The notes under the pieces are model-generated. The model was given only the letters and a program-made list of their open reading frames with translations, had not been told where the DNA came from and made no database searches. Position numbers and translations under genes: made by a program. Shown here piece by piece: positions 30,829 to 41,779 of a stretch of 64,000 nucleotides of DNA. Location: NCBI GenBank assembly GCA_015143295.1, contig CM026556.1, positions 20,708,547-20,772,546 on the forward strand, written 5' to 3'. Position 1 is the first letter of the stretch, and every line of letters starts with the position of its first letter. Origin of the DNA: Tetracentron sinense (lineage: Eukaryota; Streptophyta; Magnoliopsida; Trochodendrales; Trochodendraceae).

Positions 30829-31884
30829 TTATCTATCATGTACAACCTTCAACCTTTCCCGGATAAGTTTGACCCTATCAGCGATCTGCTCAATCAACTC
30901 TAAGCCTAACACCTTCTTTTCCCCAACTTCATCCCAATACAAGGGAGACCTGCAATTTCGCCCATCTAATGCCTCAAAAGGCGCCATCTGGATGCTCGCC
31001 TGATAACTGTTGTTGTAGGTAAACTCCACCAAAGGCAAGTGATCTTCCCAACTACCTTTGAAGTCTAGCATACAAGCTTGGAACATGTCCTCTATGATTT
31101 GGTTCACCCTCTCGGTTTGTCCATCCGTCTATAGATGAAAGGCGGTGCTAAAGTCTAGTCGGGAACCCATAGCGCTCTGAAAGCTCTTCTAGAACCTGGA
31201 TGTGAATCTTGGATCCTGATCTGATACAATGCTGACTAGCCCCCCGTGTAACCGAACTACTTCCTTAATATACAATGCCACTAACTGGTTCGAGTTGAAG
31301 GTAGTCCGATAAGGAAGGAAATGTGCAGACTTCGTCAAACGGTCCACCACAACCCATATTGCATCTGAGTTCCTTGCCGTCCATGGCAAGCCAACAATGA
31401 AGTCCATGGAGATGTGCTCCCATTTCCACTCGAGAATAGGGAGAGACTACAATAGACTTGCCGATCTCATGTGCTCTACCTTCACTTGTTGACACACCAA
31501 GCACCGTGATACATACTCTACAACATCTCTCTTCATGTTCTGCCACTAAAAATATCCCTTGAGGTTCCGATACATCTTCGTGCCCGCAGGATGCACTGTA
31601 TACTTAGAACGGTGGGCTTCATCTAGAATCTCTCTCCGGAGATCTACATCGACCGAGGCACAAAGTCTACCCTTGAATGTGATCGCCCTATCACCATTTG
31701 CGGCGAACTCATCACTTCTTTTGCTAACTACCTTGTCACGGAAAGCATACAACTCGGCATCCGCTACTTGTAACTCCCGGATCTGATCTAAGATGCACAG
31801 TTTCACCGTGATATTTTCCATCAATGGCCCATGAGTAGGAGGAGTGAAACTAATGTCAAAGTTGGAGGCATCCTCCAACAACTT
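30829..31884 (-). pseudogene. Tekay integrase core and zinc-binding region
   Basis: Zinc-binding text (AHRSKYTVHPAGTKMYRNLK), core text (MDFIVGLPW, VVDRLTKSAHFLPY, IVSDQDPRFTS) and VEFTYNNSYQASIQMAPFEA. The region is broken and its N-terminal side abuts the nested solo LTR. Confidence 0.85.
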
Positions 31885-34054
31885 TGTAGAGCCCTGGACT
31901 TTTTCATGTTTTATGCATAGCACTTTCGTAGCTAATTTGCCTTTAAAGTAGTACAATTAATAAATAAGGAAGAAATTAAAAATTTTGAAATGTCTGAAAT
32001 GTTCCTTTTTGAAGTACGAACCCAACGCAAGTTGAATCGTCAAAATCCGACGAGCGAGTCAAAAGATATGGCCAAAACAGTTTGGACATACAGGCAACCG
32101 ATCGCTCGGTCCATGGAGCGATCGATCAGTCCAAAACTGATCGATCAGAGGCTATCGACTGGTCGGAAAATTTGTATGGGAAAATTTTCCAGAGAGTTGA
32201 TTTTTGGTCGAGAGCTCGGTCAATTCACCGATCGCTCGGTCTTCGTGTTTTTGCAGAAATTTCATTAAGGGTGTTTTCATCTTTTGGGCGTTTCACTCAT
32301 GCCTTAAAGGCCTTGCCCAAGCATTTGAGGCTTCATTCATAACACTTAGAGTATTTTGAGAGTTAGAGGAAGAGGAGAAGGGTTTCCAAACCTAGGGTTT
32401 ACTTTGGGGAGAAATCAAAGGGTTTCAAGACCCACAATCATCCTCAAGCTCGTTTTTCTTCAAGATCAAGGTTCAAGCTCGTGAGGAGCACTTTCCCCAA
32501 GCTAGGGCAGCAACTCACGCACATTTTGGAAGGGGATTCTTTCCCTCATTTGTCAAGGTCGGTAATTCTTGCTACCCTCCTAGTCATAGTTCCTCTTTTC
32601 CTTCATGTTTCTTTGTTTTCCTTCATCTATGCTTGTGCTATGAGTTGGGATGTGTAGATGTTGTGAATGGAGGAATGGGCGATTGGATGCCAATGGTTGG
32701 GTTGTGATAATTGAAATGGGGAGGCCATTGTATCCATAATGAACAAATATGTATGATGGAATTATAACCCACCTAGAAAAGCATGTTGTAGGGTTAACAA
32801 ATAATGAACATACCATGTTTGATGGAATGTCAAGGTGAATAAAATGAATAATAAATTAAGAAAATGCATGCTTAAAGTTTATGAAAATTGTTTGGATTAT
32901 GATAGTGTGTTTTTGCGCTTTCCCTAAATTGTTTAATTTGTTACTTGTTTAAATGATGATGTGCAATGTATTGTGAAATCCCTAAACATGTCATATTTAA
33001 ATTTAATTGCAAGTATGCACACGACTTCCATGAGCACGGCATGCATGACATGATTTATCTTATTTTCAAGAACATGATTAGAGGTGGGACATATCCTACG
33101 ATATGTTTTACCTCGCTTTTCACAAGAAAACAAGAACAAACATTCCACGAGGGGTCTCCCCTCACTCACAAGTGCATAGCATAAAGAAGGGCCTCCCTTC
33201 CCTCGCAAGTACATATATATCATGAAGAAGGGTCTCCCTTCCCTCTCAAGTGCATTGCATAAAGAAGAGTCTCCCTTCCCTCTCAAGGCATCTCACAAGC
33301 ACATCTCACAAGTACATCTTACAAATGTATCTCACAAGTCACATGATCACAAGCAAGCACGCATGACATGCATGACATGACACGGTCTACAAGAATCAAG
33401 CAAGATAGACAAGACGAGTTTTCAAGTACGAAAATGGTACTTTAAGTCAAGTGAAGTGCACGGTGTTTTCAAGGGTTTTATCGGCTTTTATGAATGCAAG
33501 CATGATTATATACTGCTTTACTTTATTGTTATGATATGAATTGTTTCCTGCTCTATGTATTGCTATCTGTATGCTATGACTATTGGTTAGTATTTGGTAC
33601 CCGCTGAGTATTCCATGCTCAGCCGTACTTCTTATGTCGGCAGGTGATAGCGGAGCGGCTGCTCCTTTTGATGTCTGTGCTCCTGGCCCATGGGTGGAGG
33701 AGGAGTACATTGAGGAACCTTTAGAGGAACCTCCAGTCGAGGGTTACTATTAGATGGTAGTAGATTATAAGTGATGTAGTTGTGGGTGAGTTGAGAGAGA
33801 TATATCCATGTATTTTGGCGGGCATGTCCACACTTTCTTTTGATTTCCTTTTGTATCAAACTTGGGTTGCATGTATATACATAGAGGTTTGTTAGACTTC
33901 CGCTATGCTTTATAGTTTATGTTTCCGCTACTATTGTCCTCTTTTGTGTATGCTCCAGGTTTGTGCAAGTTGTTTTGGTCAAGCAAGTCATGCAAGTCAT
34001 GATGAGTCGTCCAAGATTCACTCTAACTCATAGGGTGGGTTTTGGGTCACGACA
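31885..34054 (+). mobile_element. Solo Tekay-like LTR nested in the Tekay pol region
   Basis: 2,170 bp, sense plus, from TGTAGAGCCC to GGTCACGACA, flanked by AACTT (31880-31884 and 34055-34059). It has CGATCG-type palindromes (32095-32245), repeats of AAGAAGGGTCTCCCTTCCCT type (33180-33290), the conserved hairpin (33604-33622) and the small acidic frame at 33634. It has no internal region: the product of LTR-LTR recombination. It is closest to the LTR at 46644. Confidence 0.93.
33634..33753 (+). CDS. LTR-borne small acidic reading frame, 39 codons
   Basis: Begins MSAGDSG, has the core APGPWVEEEYIEEP and ends VEGYY. Same position relative to the hairpin and LTR end as the other copies. The tail differs from the WPY type, so tails are subfamily-specific while the PWVEEEY core is shared. 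Confidence 0.4.
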   Translation: MSAGDSGAAAPFDVCAPGPWVEEEYIEEPLEEPPVEGYY

Positions 34055-34059
34055 AACTT

Positions 34060-34500
34060 CCACTCTTACACCATCATATATGCAACAAGCCCCTGTGACT
34101 TCCTACTCGATGCATCTGTCACCACGTTTGCTTTACCCGAGTGGTATTGGATAGAGCACTCATAGTCTTTCAAAAATTCTACCTATCTTCTTTGCCTCAA
34201 ATTCAGCTCTTTCTAGGAAAACAAATACTTCAAACTTTTGTGGTCTGTAAACACTTCAAACTGCTCCCCTTATAGATAGTGCTGCCAAATATTCAAGGCA
34301 AAAATAACTACGATGAGTTCTAAATCGTGAGTGGAATAATTCTTCTCATGTTCCTTCAATTGCCTTGAGGGATAGGCAATGACTTTACCGTGCTGCATGA
34401 GCGCACATCCCAACCCCACGTGTGATACATCACTATAGACTATAAAGCTACCACTCCCGAACGGCACTGTAAGGACAGGAGCCGTAGTGAGCTGCTTCAA
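34060..34500 (-). pseudogene. Tekay RNase H region
   Basis: Text [38 protein letters not shown] and, nearer the nested LTR, the RNase H/integrase linker. Typical Ty3/gypsy RNase H start with the first catalytic Asp in YSDVS. Confidence 0.85.
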
Positions 34501-34605
34501 TTCTTGGAAGCTAACCTCGCATCTATCACTCCATACAAATCTAGCATTTTTCCGAGTGAGATATGTGAGCGGTGCCGCTAAACTGGAGAATCTCTCAACA
34601 AATCT

Positions 34606-35484
34606 CTAGTAGTATCCTACCAAGCTGAGGAAACTACGTATCTTGGTGACACTCATGGGTCTCTCCCAGCTTATAACTGCCTTTATCTTCGCCGGATCAA
34701 CTGAGATGCCTTCAGCTAACACCACATGCCTGAGAAATGTCACTTTCTCCAACCAAAATTCGCACTTGCTTAGCTTGGCATATAGTTGGTGCTCTCGAAG
34801 GGTTTCAAGAATAAGGCGAAGGTCTCGCTCATGATCTTCCCGTGTCGAGGAATAAACCAATATGTCATCAACAAACACCACGACACGTTGATCAAGATGA
34901 GGTTTGAACACCTGGTTCATCAAGTCCATGAATGCCGCCGGTGCATTTGTCAAACCAAAATGCATGACAAGGAACTCGTAGTGCCCGTACTGAGTCCTAA
35001 AAGCTATCTTTGGGACATCTTCTACCTTGATCTTTAACTGATGATACCCCGATCTAAGATCAATCTTGGAGAAGAACCTCGTTCCCTTCAATTGGTCAAA
35101 CAAGTCTTCTATCCATGGCAATGGATAACAGTTCTTCATAGTGACCTTGTTCAACTGTCTATAATCAATGCACATGCGTATTGAGCGGTCTTTCTTCTTC
35201 ATAAACAGTACTGGGGCACCCCATGATGAGACACTCGGTCTAATGAATCTCAGGCTTTGCAATTCTTCCAACTGCACTTTCAACTCCTTGAGTTCAATCG
35301 GGGCCATCCTATAAGGAGTCCTAGAGATCAGACTAGTGCCAAGAGCAAGCTCTATCGCAAACTCAATCTTTCTATCTAGATGCAATCCAAGCAATTCCTC
35401 TGAAAAAACGTCTAGGAACTCACTCACGGCCAGAATGGTTGAGGAGTTTTGTGCCTCTGGGTTTGCTAAGCTTAAAGCGGGCAA
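34606..35484 (-). pseudogene. Tekay reverse transcriptase region
   Basis: Long continuous piece with [54 protein letters not shown] and the catalytic [11 protein letters not shown] of the Ty3/gypsy type. Confidence 0.92.
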
Positions 35485-35851
35485 TATCCCTTCCTTGTAG
35501 CCCTCGAAAGTAAAATGGCTTTACTCCTTCCAGTCTGAAGTTCACCACCTTCTCAAAGCATGTCACATGTCCGTGATGAGTCGTTAGCCAATCCATACCA
35601 AGAATGACATCAAAGTCCAAGTCTTGGAAATCCAGGATGATGAGGTCCGCCAATAACTCATTTTGCCCCACTTGAACTACACAATTCCTGCATATCCAGT
35701 TCGTATCAACTGACTTGTCAAGCGGAGTCGAAATGGTTAACTCACGCTCCAACGGACTAGGATCAGCTGAAATGCCCTTCGCAAAACTAGGCAAAACAAA
35801 GGAATGAGTGGATCCTATGTCAATCAACGCTCGGGCTAAACATTCATTCAC
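35420..35851 (-). pseudogene. Tekay aspartic protease region
   Basis: Retroviral-type protease text ALIDIGSTHSFVLPSFA followed by LDFDVILGMDWLTTHHGHV, just upstream of the RT. Confidence 0.85.
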
Positions 35852-36033
35852 TAATAATGCGCTTGTGCAATTAAATAACTAACGTCAATAGATTTCAAGC
35901 AATACACTCATCATACTTAGGTAACTTAGTGTATACCCAAGCAGTCATATCAATTAATAATAGATATTTTACACTTATAACTCTAGCATTATAGCGTACC
36001 TTGCACGACATCATCCGATGCACGTGCGTCCCT

Positions 36034-37238
36034 TTACGATAAGGCGAAGACTCGGCCTTGAGTGGCTTGACGAGGCGTCCAGGTAGATGGTGAGGGCTTA
36101 GATGCTTGTGAAGAGCCCTGCTGAGAAGACTGCCTGACCAAGGGCCTAGTCCCCTGAGACTGAGCCGGCAAATGTTGGCGGGGACAATCTCTAATCATGT
36201 GGCTTTGGTCACCACAATGAAAACAACTTCCGATAACCTTTCTACACTCATCGGCCAAATGCCTCCAACCACAAAGAGCACAAGGCTCATAGGAGTATGT
36301 GGAGGGCGTAAATCTCATGGCCTGAGGTAGTACAGGGCGAGGAGCATATGTAGTAGCCGGGAGTGGAGCCGGTGGAGCAAAAGGGCGGGGAGCCTACTGT
36401 GCAGAATACAACCTCTGTGACTGAGCCGACCCTGAAGGCTGGTATGAAGTAGTCCTAGCTCTCTTCTCTGCTGAGCGACTAGACTGACCTTTCTCTATTC
36501 CCCTTCTCTTGAAGAATTCTTCAGAATTTGACTCTGCTAAGAGTGCCTTATCCACAACTTCTGAATATGTCTCATGCCGGAACATTGAGACTCGGTCCTT
36601 TAGGTAGGCCTTCAACCCCCTCTCAAACTTTTGGGCCTTCATCACTTCGGTAGCTATCATGTGGGGAGTGAATCTAGATAGCTCCGAGAACTTGGCTTCG
36701 TAAGCCACCACTGACATATTACCTTGTTCCAAGGTAATGAATTCAACTTCCTTTTTCTCCTTCATCCCGATTGGGAAGTACTTCTTGTAGAAGACGTCCA
36801 AGAACTCTCCCCAAGTCCAATACTGACCATGTCGGGTCAAATCCTGGTCCTAAGTGCGGACCTCCATCAATGATTAGCCTCGCCTTCAAGCATAAAGGTG
36901 GCCCAAGTGACCCTCTCTGCCTCAGTAGGCGATAACACTAAGAATATCTTTTCAAGCTGTCTAATCCATCCTTCGGCCACTAGTGGATCGATGCTTCCAC
37001 AAAACATTGAAGGTCTCATCCTCCAAAAAGCCTCTATTCCGGCTTGTGTTCGATTGGGAGGAGTAGTTATAAGTGCAGCAACAGGATTATGCGAAGCAGG
37101 TTGCCTTGCCGCTAGCATAGGCAAAGTCTCGGCTATTAATGCAAAAGCTTGAGCGAAGTCAGATTGTTCATCACCCGATGGAGCATCACCTCTATTTCCT
37201 CTCGTGTTGCATCCGCGACTCTGAGCACCGCGCCTCAT
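36034..37238 (-). pseudogene. Tekay gag with CCHC knuckle
   Basis: Capsid-type gag text (AEGWIRQLEKIFLVLSPTEA; FYKKYFPIGMKEKKEVEF; YEAKFSELSRFTPHMI) and then the zinc knuckle CFHCGDQSHMIRDCP in 36034-36318. Broken. Confidence 0.88.
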
Positions 37239-37554
37239 GATTACTCCTAAGGACGACAGTACAATATGAGTCTAACTTGGATACTCATTTAGTAACAATT
37301 TCACAATCACTTTACACTTATCAAACATAGGACAATTCACTCAAGGTATTCATAGCATCACAACAAGCATACAATTTGTGTTCTAGCGTAGGGTACTAAG
37401 TTCGGTTGAGGTTCAACCTATTTTGACTAGGACTAACTCGTTAGTCCATACTTGAAATACAACTCTTTAGAATGACTCTAATGTCTTGTTCAATTCTGGT
37501 ATCAGTTCTAAGTGACCCTAGGGACTCTAATGCCTAGAGCTCTGAGACCACTTC

Positions 37555-40091
37555 TGTCGCGCCCAAAATACCCCTTAGGAGTTAAGGGATACTTTAGGCG
37601 TAACTATACTTAACTTGTCAAACCAACCTGTAATGAACAAGACATAACATAATCAACTGAAACATGATACAAAGTGTGGAAACTTAAAATGATGCGAAAT
37701 CGTAAACCAAATTTTTTCTTTTCTATACCCATGGTCGGTATTCCAACTTCTAATACAGAACATATCAAAGTAAAGGTGGACATGCCCACCTATCAAAATA
37801 CAAAAGAAACTTTCGCAGACTCTCTCTCTAACAAAAGTCTAAATAGGGCCACACATCGCTGTCTATATCCTCCTGAGACTGCATAGGGATAGGTAGCTTC
37901 CTCTCTTCCACGTATTCTTCCTCAACCCAAGGCTCAGGATCGAAGGCATCCTCTAGACCTACCGACATGAAAGTACGACTAAGTATCGAATACTCAGTGA
38001 GTACAAGCTACTAGCTAACAATAGTAATAACCAAACACAACAGCAACAACGAGGCATAATTCATCACATCAATTAAAAGCAATTATAACAACATACGAAA
38101 TTCATAGCATCAATGTTAAAGTAATGAAATAATCCTCACATGCATGAGTGAATGCGAAAACTCCGATAAAACTCATACTTTATAATTCATGTCTTGTTCT
38201 TGAAAATAGTCTTTCATATTTTTCAAAACTTACTTGTCGTGTTAAAACTTGTTCTTGTCTCGTGGGAATCACATGTATTTTGTCATGCTTGGAATCACTT
38301 GTCTTGCTTGCCATGACTTGACTTGTTTGCTTTTGAGCCAGATGTTAGTGCTCCTATAGCGACTTGTGAGTCGGGAATGTAAATTCCCTCCAGCAAATAT
38401 ATGTATATAGAAAAGGGTACACCAACATCCTTGACCAGCCCTCTGTCCAACATTATCAACTTGTTTTCTTGTGAGCCATGTATGACATATCTTACGATAT
38501 GCCCTACCCTTGACCGGCCCGATGTCAGGCTTTATCCACTTGTTTACTTGTGAGTCATGTATGACATATCCAGGGGATATGCCCTACCCTTGACTGGCCC
38601 GATGTCCGGCTTTATTATTCATTTTGTAAATCTCATGTCTTGTTCTTGTTTGTCTTTATATACTTTATACTTTAGAAAACTTGGTTCATACACATGCATG
38701 CGTGCGTGTGTGTAGCATTCGTGGTAATCATGATAAAATGTATAACACAAAGCATAAGGTGTATCATTTCAATTCTCAATAAGATCATGAGGGAAATTGG
38801 TTAACATGTAGAGCATTTGATCAATTTAACATTTAAGGAAAAACTACATGAGTCCTACTTTCATATCCTTCATTAAATCCATTTAATTCTTATTTAGGCA
38901 CTTCATCAAACACTTGACGTGCAAACATTCATAATCGTTTTATTTCCTCCTTTTTTATGATTGAAATTTCATCAACATCACATGTGTGTTCATTATGAGT
39001 ACAATGTCCTTCTAACATTTTCCATCACACAACGTTCATCACACCACACGGCATCCAATCGCCTCAGCCGTTTATCCAATCATACATCCCATCATTCATT
39101 CCATTTATCTTGTTCATATTTAGGAGAAATAGCATATTTCAAAGGAAGGAAGAACGCAAGATTAAAGTCATCATTTTCAAAAGAGAAACCCTAGTTATTA
39201 CTAAGCTAGTTCGTAAGGGTGTACTAACCTTAAAGACTTGAAGGAGATCTTGAGGGAACTTGAGAGAAATGAGATCCAAGTTTCAAGAAGAAGGATCTTG
39301 GCTTGAAAGAAGATATCCAAGCTCCAATTGGTCACCCAACCAACCTTGCACCAAAACCCTAGTTCCTTGTCTCTCTTCCTTCTCCAATTTCTCCCAATTG
39401 TGAGCTTGAGGGTTTATGAAACCCTCAACCCACGAATTTTGGGTTTATAGAGACAAGGAGAGGTCAAAAGTCTCATTTACTCTTAATGAATGGTTTGAAA
39501 AGACCAAACTGGGCAAAATTTCGCATGGCCGGTCGACCGGTAGTGACCTTCGGTCGACCGGTCAAAAATGACCTCTTTGGAATTAAAACTCATACATTTA
39601 GTGCGAATTCGGTCGACCGGTTGCCTATCGGTCAACCGGTTTTTGCCTGATTTCTTCCTATTTTTCTATTTTTAGACTATGTTTTGTTGTTTTTCCCTTT
39701 CTTCTATTTACTCTTATACTTATTTTATTTTAAATCCTTTAAGTTAATGTTTCATTAACTTTAAGTTTTAAATTAAAATAAGAAAGTACCTCCCATTTGA
39801 ATCTAATAAAAGTACTTAGAAAATCCAATTCCTTATAATTTAAAATCTGATTTTTCAGTTTTAGGCAAAACTCGACAAATCCATTTCATTGTAAAATTTT
39901 CCATGGCCCAGGAAACCATTCTAAACACATGAATAAAATCTCATAAAATTACACAAACTTAGTTAACTTATAAACAACCATTACCGGGACTTTTTATCTC
40001 AAAATTTGAAAATTTGCATTACATGGTCACTATTCACAACATTATTCACCATGTCATGCCATGCCATGCCATAAAAATTAGTGGTTCTACA
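37555..40091 (-). mobile_element. 5' LTR of the Tekay element
   Basis: 2,537 bp from TGTCGCGCCC to GGTTCTACA. In sense order: palindromes CCGGTCGACCGG (39650-39530), donor-like TTAAG/GTTAGT (about 39226), 110-bp repeats (38600-38340), hairpin (about 37996-37978), small acidic frame (37968-37828), a second hairpin GGTGGACATGCCCACC (37772-37789), then the LTR end and primer site. Confidence 0.92.
37828..37968 (-). CDS. LTR-borne small acidic reading frame, 46 codons
   Basis: Begins MSVGLED, has the core PEPWVEEEYVEER and ends DVWPYLDFC. It is the same length as the frame at 31-171 and shares 34 of 46 residues, though the LTRs belong to different subfamilies; from PEP to EER all nucleotide differences are silent. 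It lies in the 5' leader part of the genomic RNA, about 270 nt before the LTR end. Confidence 0.5.
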   Translation of the reverse strand: MSVGLEDAFDPEPWVEEEYVEERKLPIPMQSQEDIDSDVWPYLDFC

Positions 40092-40199
40092 ATAACAGTG
40101 TATTTGCAAAGTTGGTAGAACACAGCAGCTGATATGCAAAACCCCTTATTTTTTCCTACATGCCCGAATGCTATTAGATGAAACTTGCCTTAAGAGGGA

Positions 40200-40470
40200 T
40201 GTTTGGATCACATTCAATTGCGATCGAAATGAGGGAGAGTTCAATCGCACCCACAAGTCAACACGTATCCGTTATATCCCCTATTAATTATGATTAAGAT
40301 TCAATAATCTTTGAGGTTCGACAATATAACCTTTAGTTTTTAGAAAAAATATTAAATTCTAGGTAAAATAAAATTTAACCCATAAGAATATTTAAAAATA
40401 AAAAAACCAAAGTTATATTGTTGAAACCCAAACATGGCCTCTTTGAGTTCAATCGCAATTGACCGTGATC
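40200..40470. mobile_element. MITE of the AATCGCACCCA family
   Basis: GTTCAATCGCACCCACAAGT at the left and GAGTTCAATCGCAATTGACC at the right, with inner TTAAGATTCAATAATCTTTG and a decayed opposite arm. Diverged relative of 43160-43480. From 40470 to 40925 I see nothing else. Confidence 0.5.
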
Positions 40471-40924
40471 CGAGCTCAAAGAAGGCGGGCTAGTGGAAAA
40501 ATAACCACTTACTACCCTTTGATGATGTATGGTCGGTCCAGAAAATAGTACGATCTCCTTGTTTAAGTTGACCATAATCTTCTTTTAACTTATGAGTCAA
40601 AGAAGGCTAAGACTAATTGGACAGAAACATTGGATCAGTAACGAATAGTGATATAGTGGTTGAGCAAGTGGGAGACGTGTATGGTACACGATAGTCGGCA
40701 CCAACCATCTTCTCTTCTCTATGATGTAGTGTCGGCACCATTACATTTCACATGCAATGACAGAAGGTGAAAGCCCATGTTTCTCTTTCCCACTAGATTC
40801 TCTAAGATCAAGAAGGGGCCCACCCTCTTATTTCTAATCATGCTATGTGCCTACGTCATTGTTCAATTAATTACCATATGCTGGATAAGGTTGTAAATCT
40901 CTGACCCGAATCCGATCCAACATG

Positions 40925-41735
40925 TTGGAGTTAGGGGTGGTCTCGAACTATACGGGCTCGGCTAGTTAAAAGCTCGTCGTTCGTTTATTTAGTAAACGAG
41001 CGAAACTGAACACCATTTTTTAGCTCGTTTAAGTAAACGAGCCGAGTTTGAATACATCCTATCGTATGAGTGTGGGTGTGGGTGTGGGTGTGGGTGCATG
41101 TTCCCTTTCTATGTGGGTGTGAGTGTGTGTGTGTGTCGGTGTGGCCATGTGGGTGTGGGCCGTGTGGGTGTGGGGTGTGTCATGGTGTGGCCGTGTGTGT
41201 CCATTTTGTTCTTGCCCACAGTAACACCTTGTGGTGTTATGTGTTAACAAAGTGTTATGTGTTAACACAAAAAAAAAAAAAAAAATTAAGTGTGATGTCA
41301 CTAATGTGAGACCAAATATAGTCCCAAGAGAGTGTAGCACCGAAGTATGTTGGCTATATAAAGTAGGTGTTGAGAAAGGGAGAACGACCAAACCTATTGG
41401 CCACTCCCCTTCTCAACTCAGCTTGTCTTGATGAGTAGGCAAACAAGTTGGCCACACCCCTTCTTGACTCAGCCAAACGAGTTGGCACTCCGGCACTCCT
41501 CTATTCGGCATGGTTTGGCATGAAAAACCCTTTTAAAATATTTTTTTTAAAAAATAAAATTAATAATTACATATCATTAGGCTCGTTAAAAGCTCGAGAT
41601 CAACTCAGGCCGAACCGAGTTCGAACTTCATTCCTTCATTTGCAAACGAGCCGAGCTTGAACATTCCCAAAAAATATGATACTCAAAAAAAGCTCAGCTC
41701 ATTCGGCTCAGCTCAAGTATCACCCCCGGTTATAG
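40925..41735. mobile_element. hAT-like non-autonomous repeat with AAACGAGC subterminal repeats
   Basis: Possible ends TTAGGGGTGGTCTCGAAC and, reversed, ACCGGGGGTGATACTTGAGC, with repeated GTAAACGAGC/GCTCGTTTA and AAAAGCTCG in both orientations near the ends. GTTGGAGTT and GTTATAGTT flank it, two mismatches. The middle has a (GTGTGG)n tract and an A-run at 41270-41286, possibly later insertions. No coding region. Confidence 0.45.
41066..41205. repeat. GTGTGGGTGTGG simple-sequence tract
   Basis: Irregular run of GTGTGG, GTGTGT and CATGTG units. It produces spurious open frames on both strands. Confidence 0.9.
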
Positions 41736-41779
41736 TTGACCTTAAGTTTATGAGCAGTGATTAGCAGACCCTGGGTCCG

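Larger units (their letters stand above)
27723..40091 (-). mobile_element. Tekay/Del chromovirus (Ty3/gypsy), full structure, broken
   Basis: Both LTRs (27723-30289 and 37555-40091) and a 5-bp target duplication ATAAC (27718-27722, 40092-40096) are present. Coding is on the minus strand: gag, protease, reverse transcriptase, RNase H, integrase and a C-terminal chromodomain, in the order typical of chromoviruses. The primer site next to the right LTR (37550-37539, TGGTCTCAGAGC) resembles the initiator-Met tRNA type, and a purine tract lies beside the left LTR (30290-30315). The element is a fossil with several breaks plus a nested solo LTR. A 430-base comparison of the two LTRs by eye gives about 6% difference, suggesting a few million years. 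Confidence 0.93.
26002..40145. mobile_element. Foldback DNA element with long inverted ends, split by Tekay
   Basis: Left part 26002-27722, right part 40097-40145; the Tekay at 27723-40091 sits in its right inverted arm. The left end GGGGTTTTTGCATATCAG matches the reverse of CTGATATGCAAAACCCC at 40129-40145, and the match continues for about 190 bp across the insertion site (for example TTTGTTATTGTTAGGAAAAT at the left). Inside, 26200-26790 holds repeats of roughly 90-105 bp in one orientation (TTTAACTCCCTTTAACT, GGTTAAAGCATCTAA) and 26815-27560 holds the same repeats inverted. Uninterrupted length is about 1.77 kb. Flanks show TATTTT-like text at both ends but no clean duplication. No coding capacity, so non-autonomous; superfamily unknown. 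Confidence 0.8.

Noticed and set aside
41059-41391. His/Thr-rich frame and its Trp/Val-rich mirror
   Set aside because: Both arise from the GTGTGG simple repeat and an A-run.
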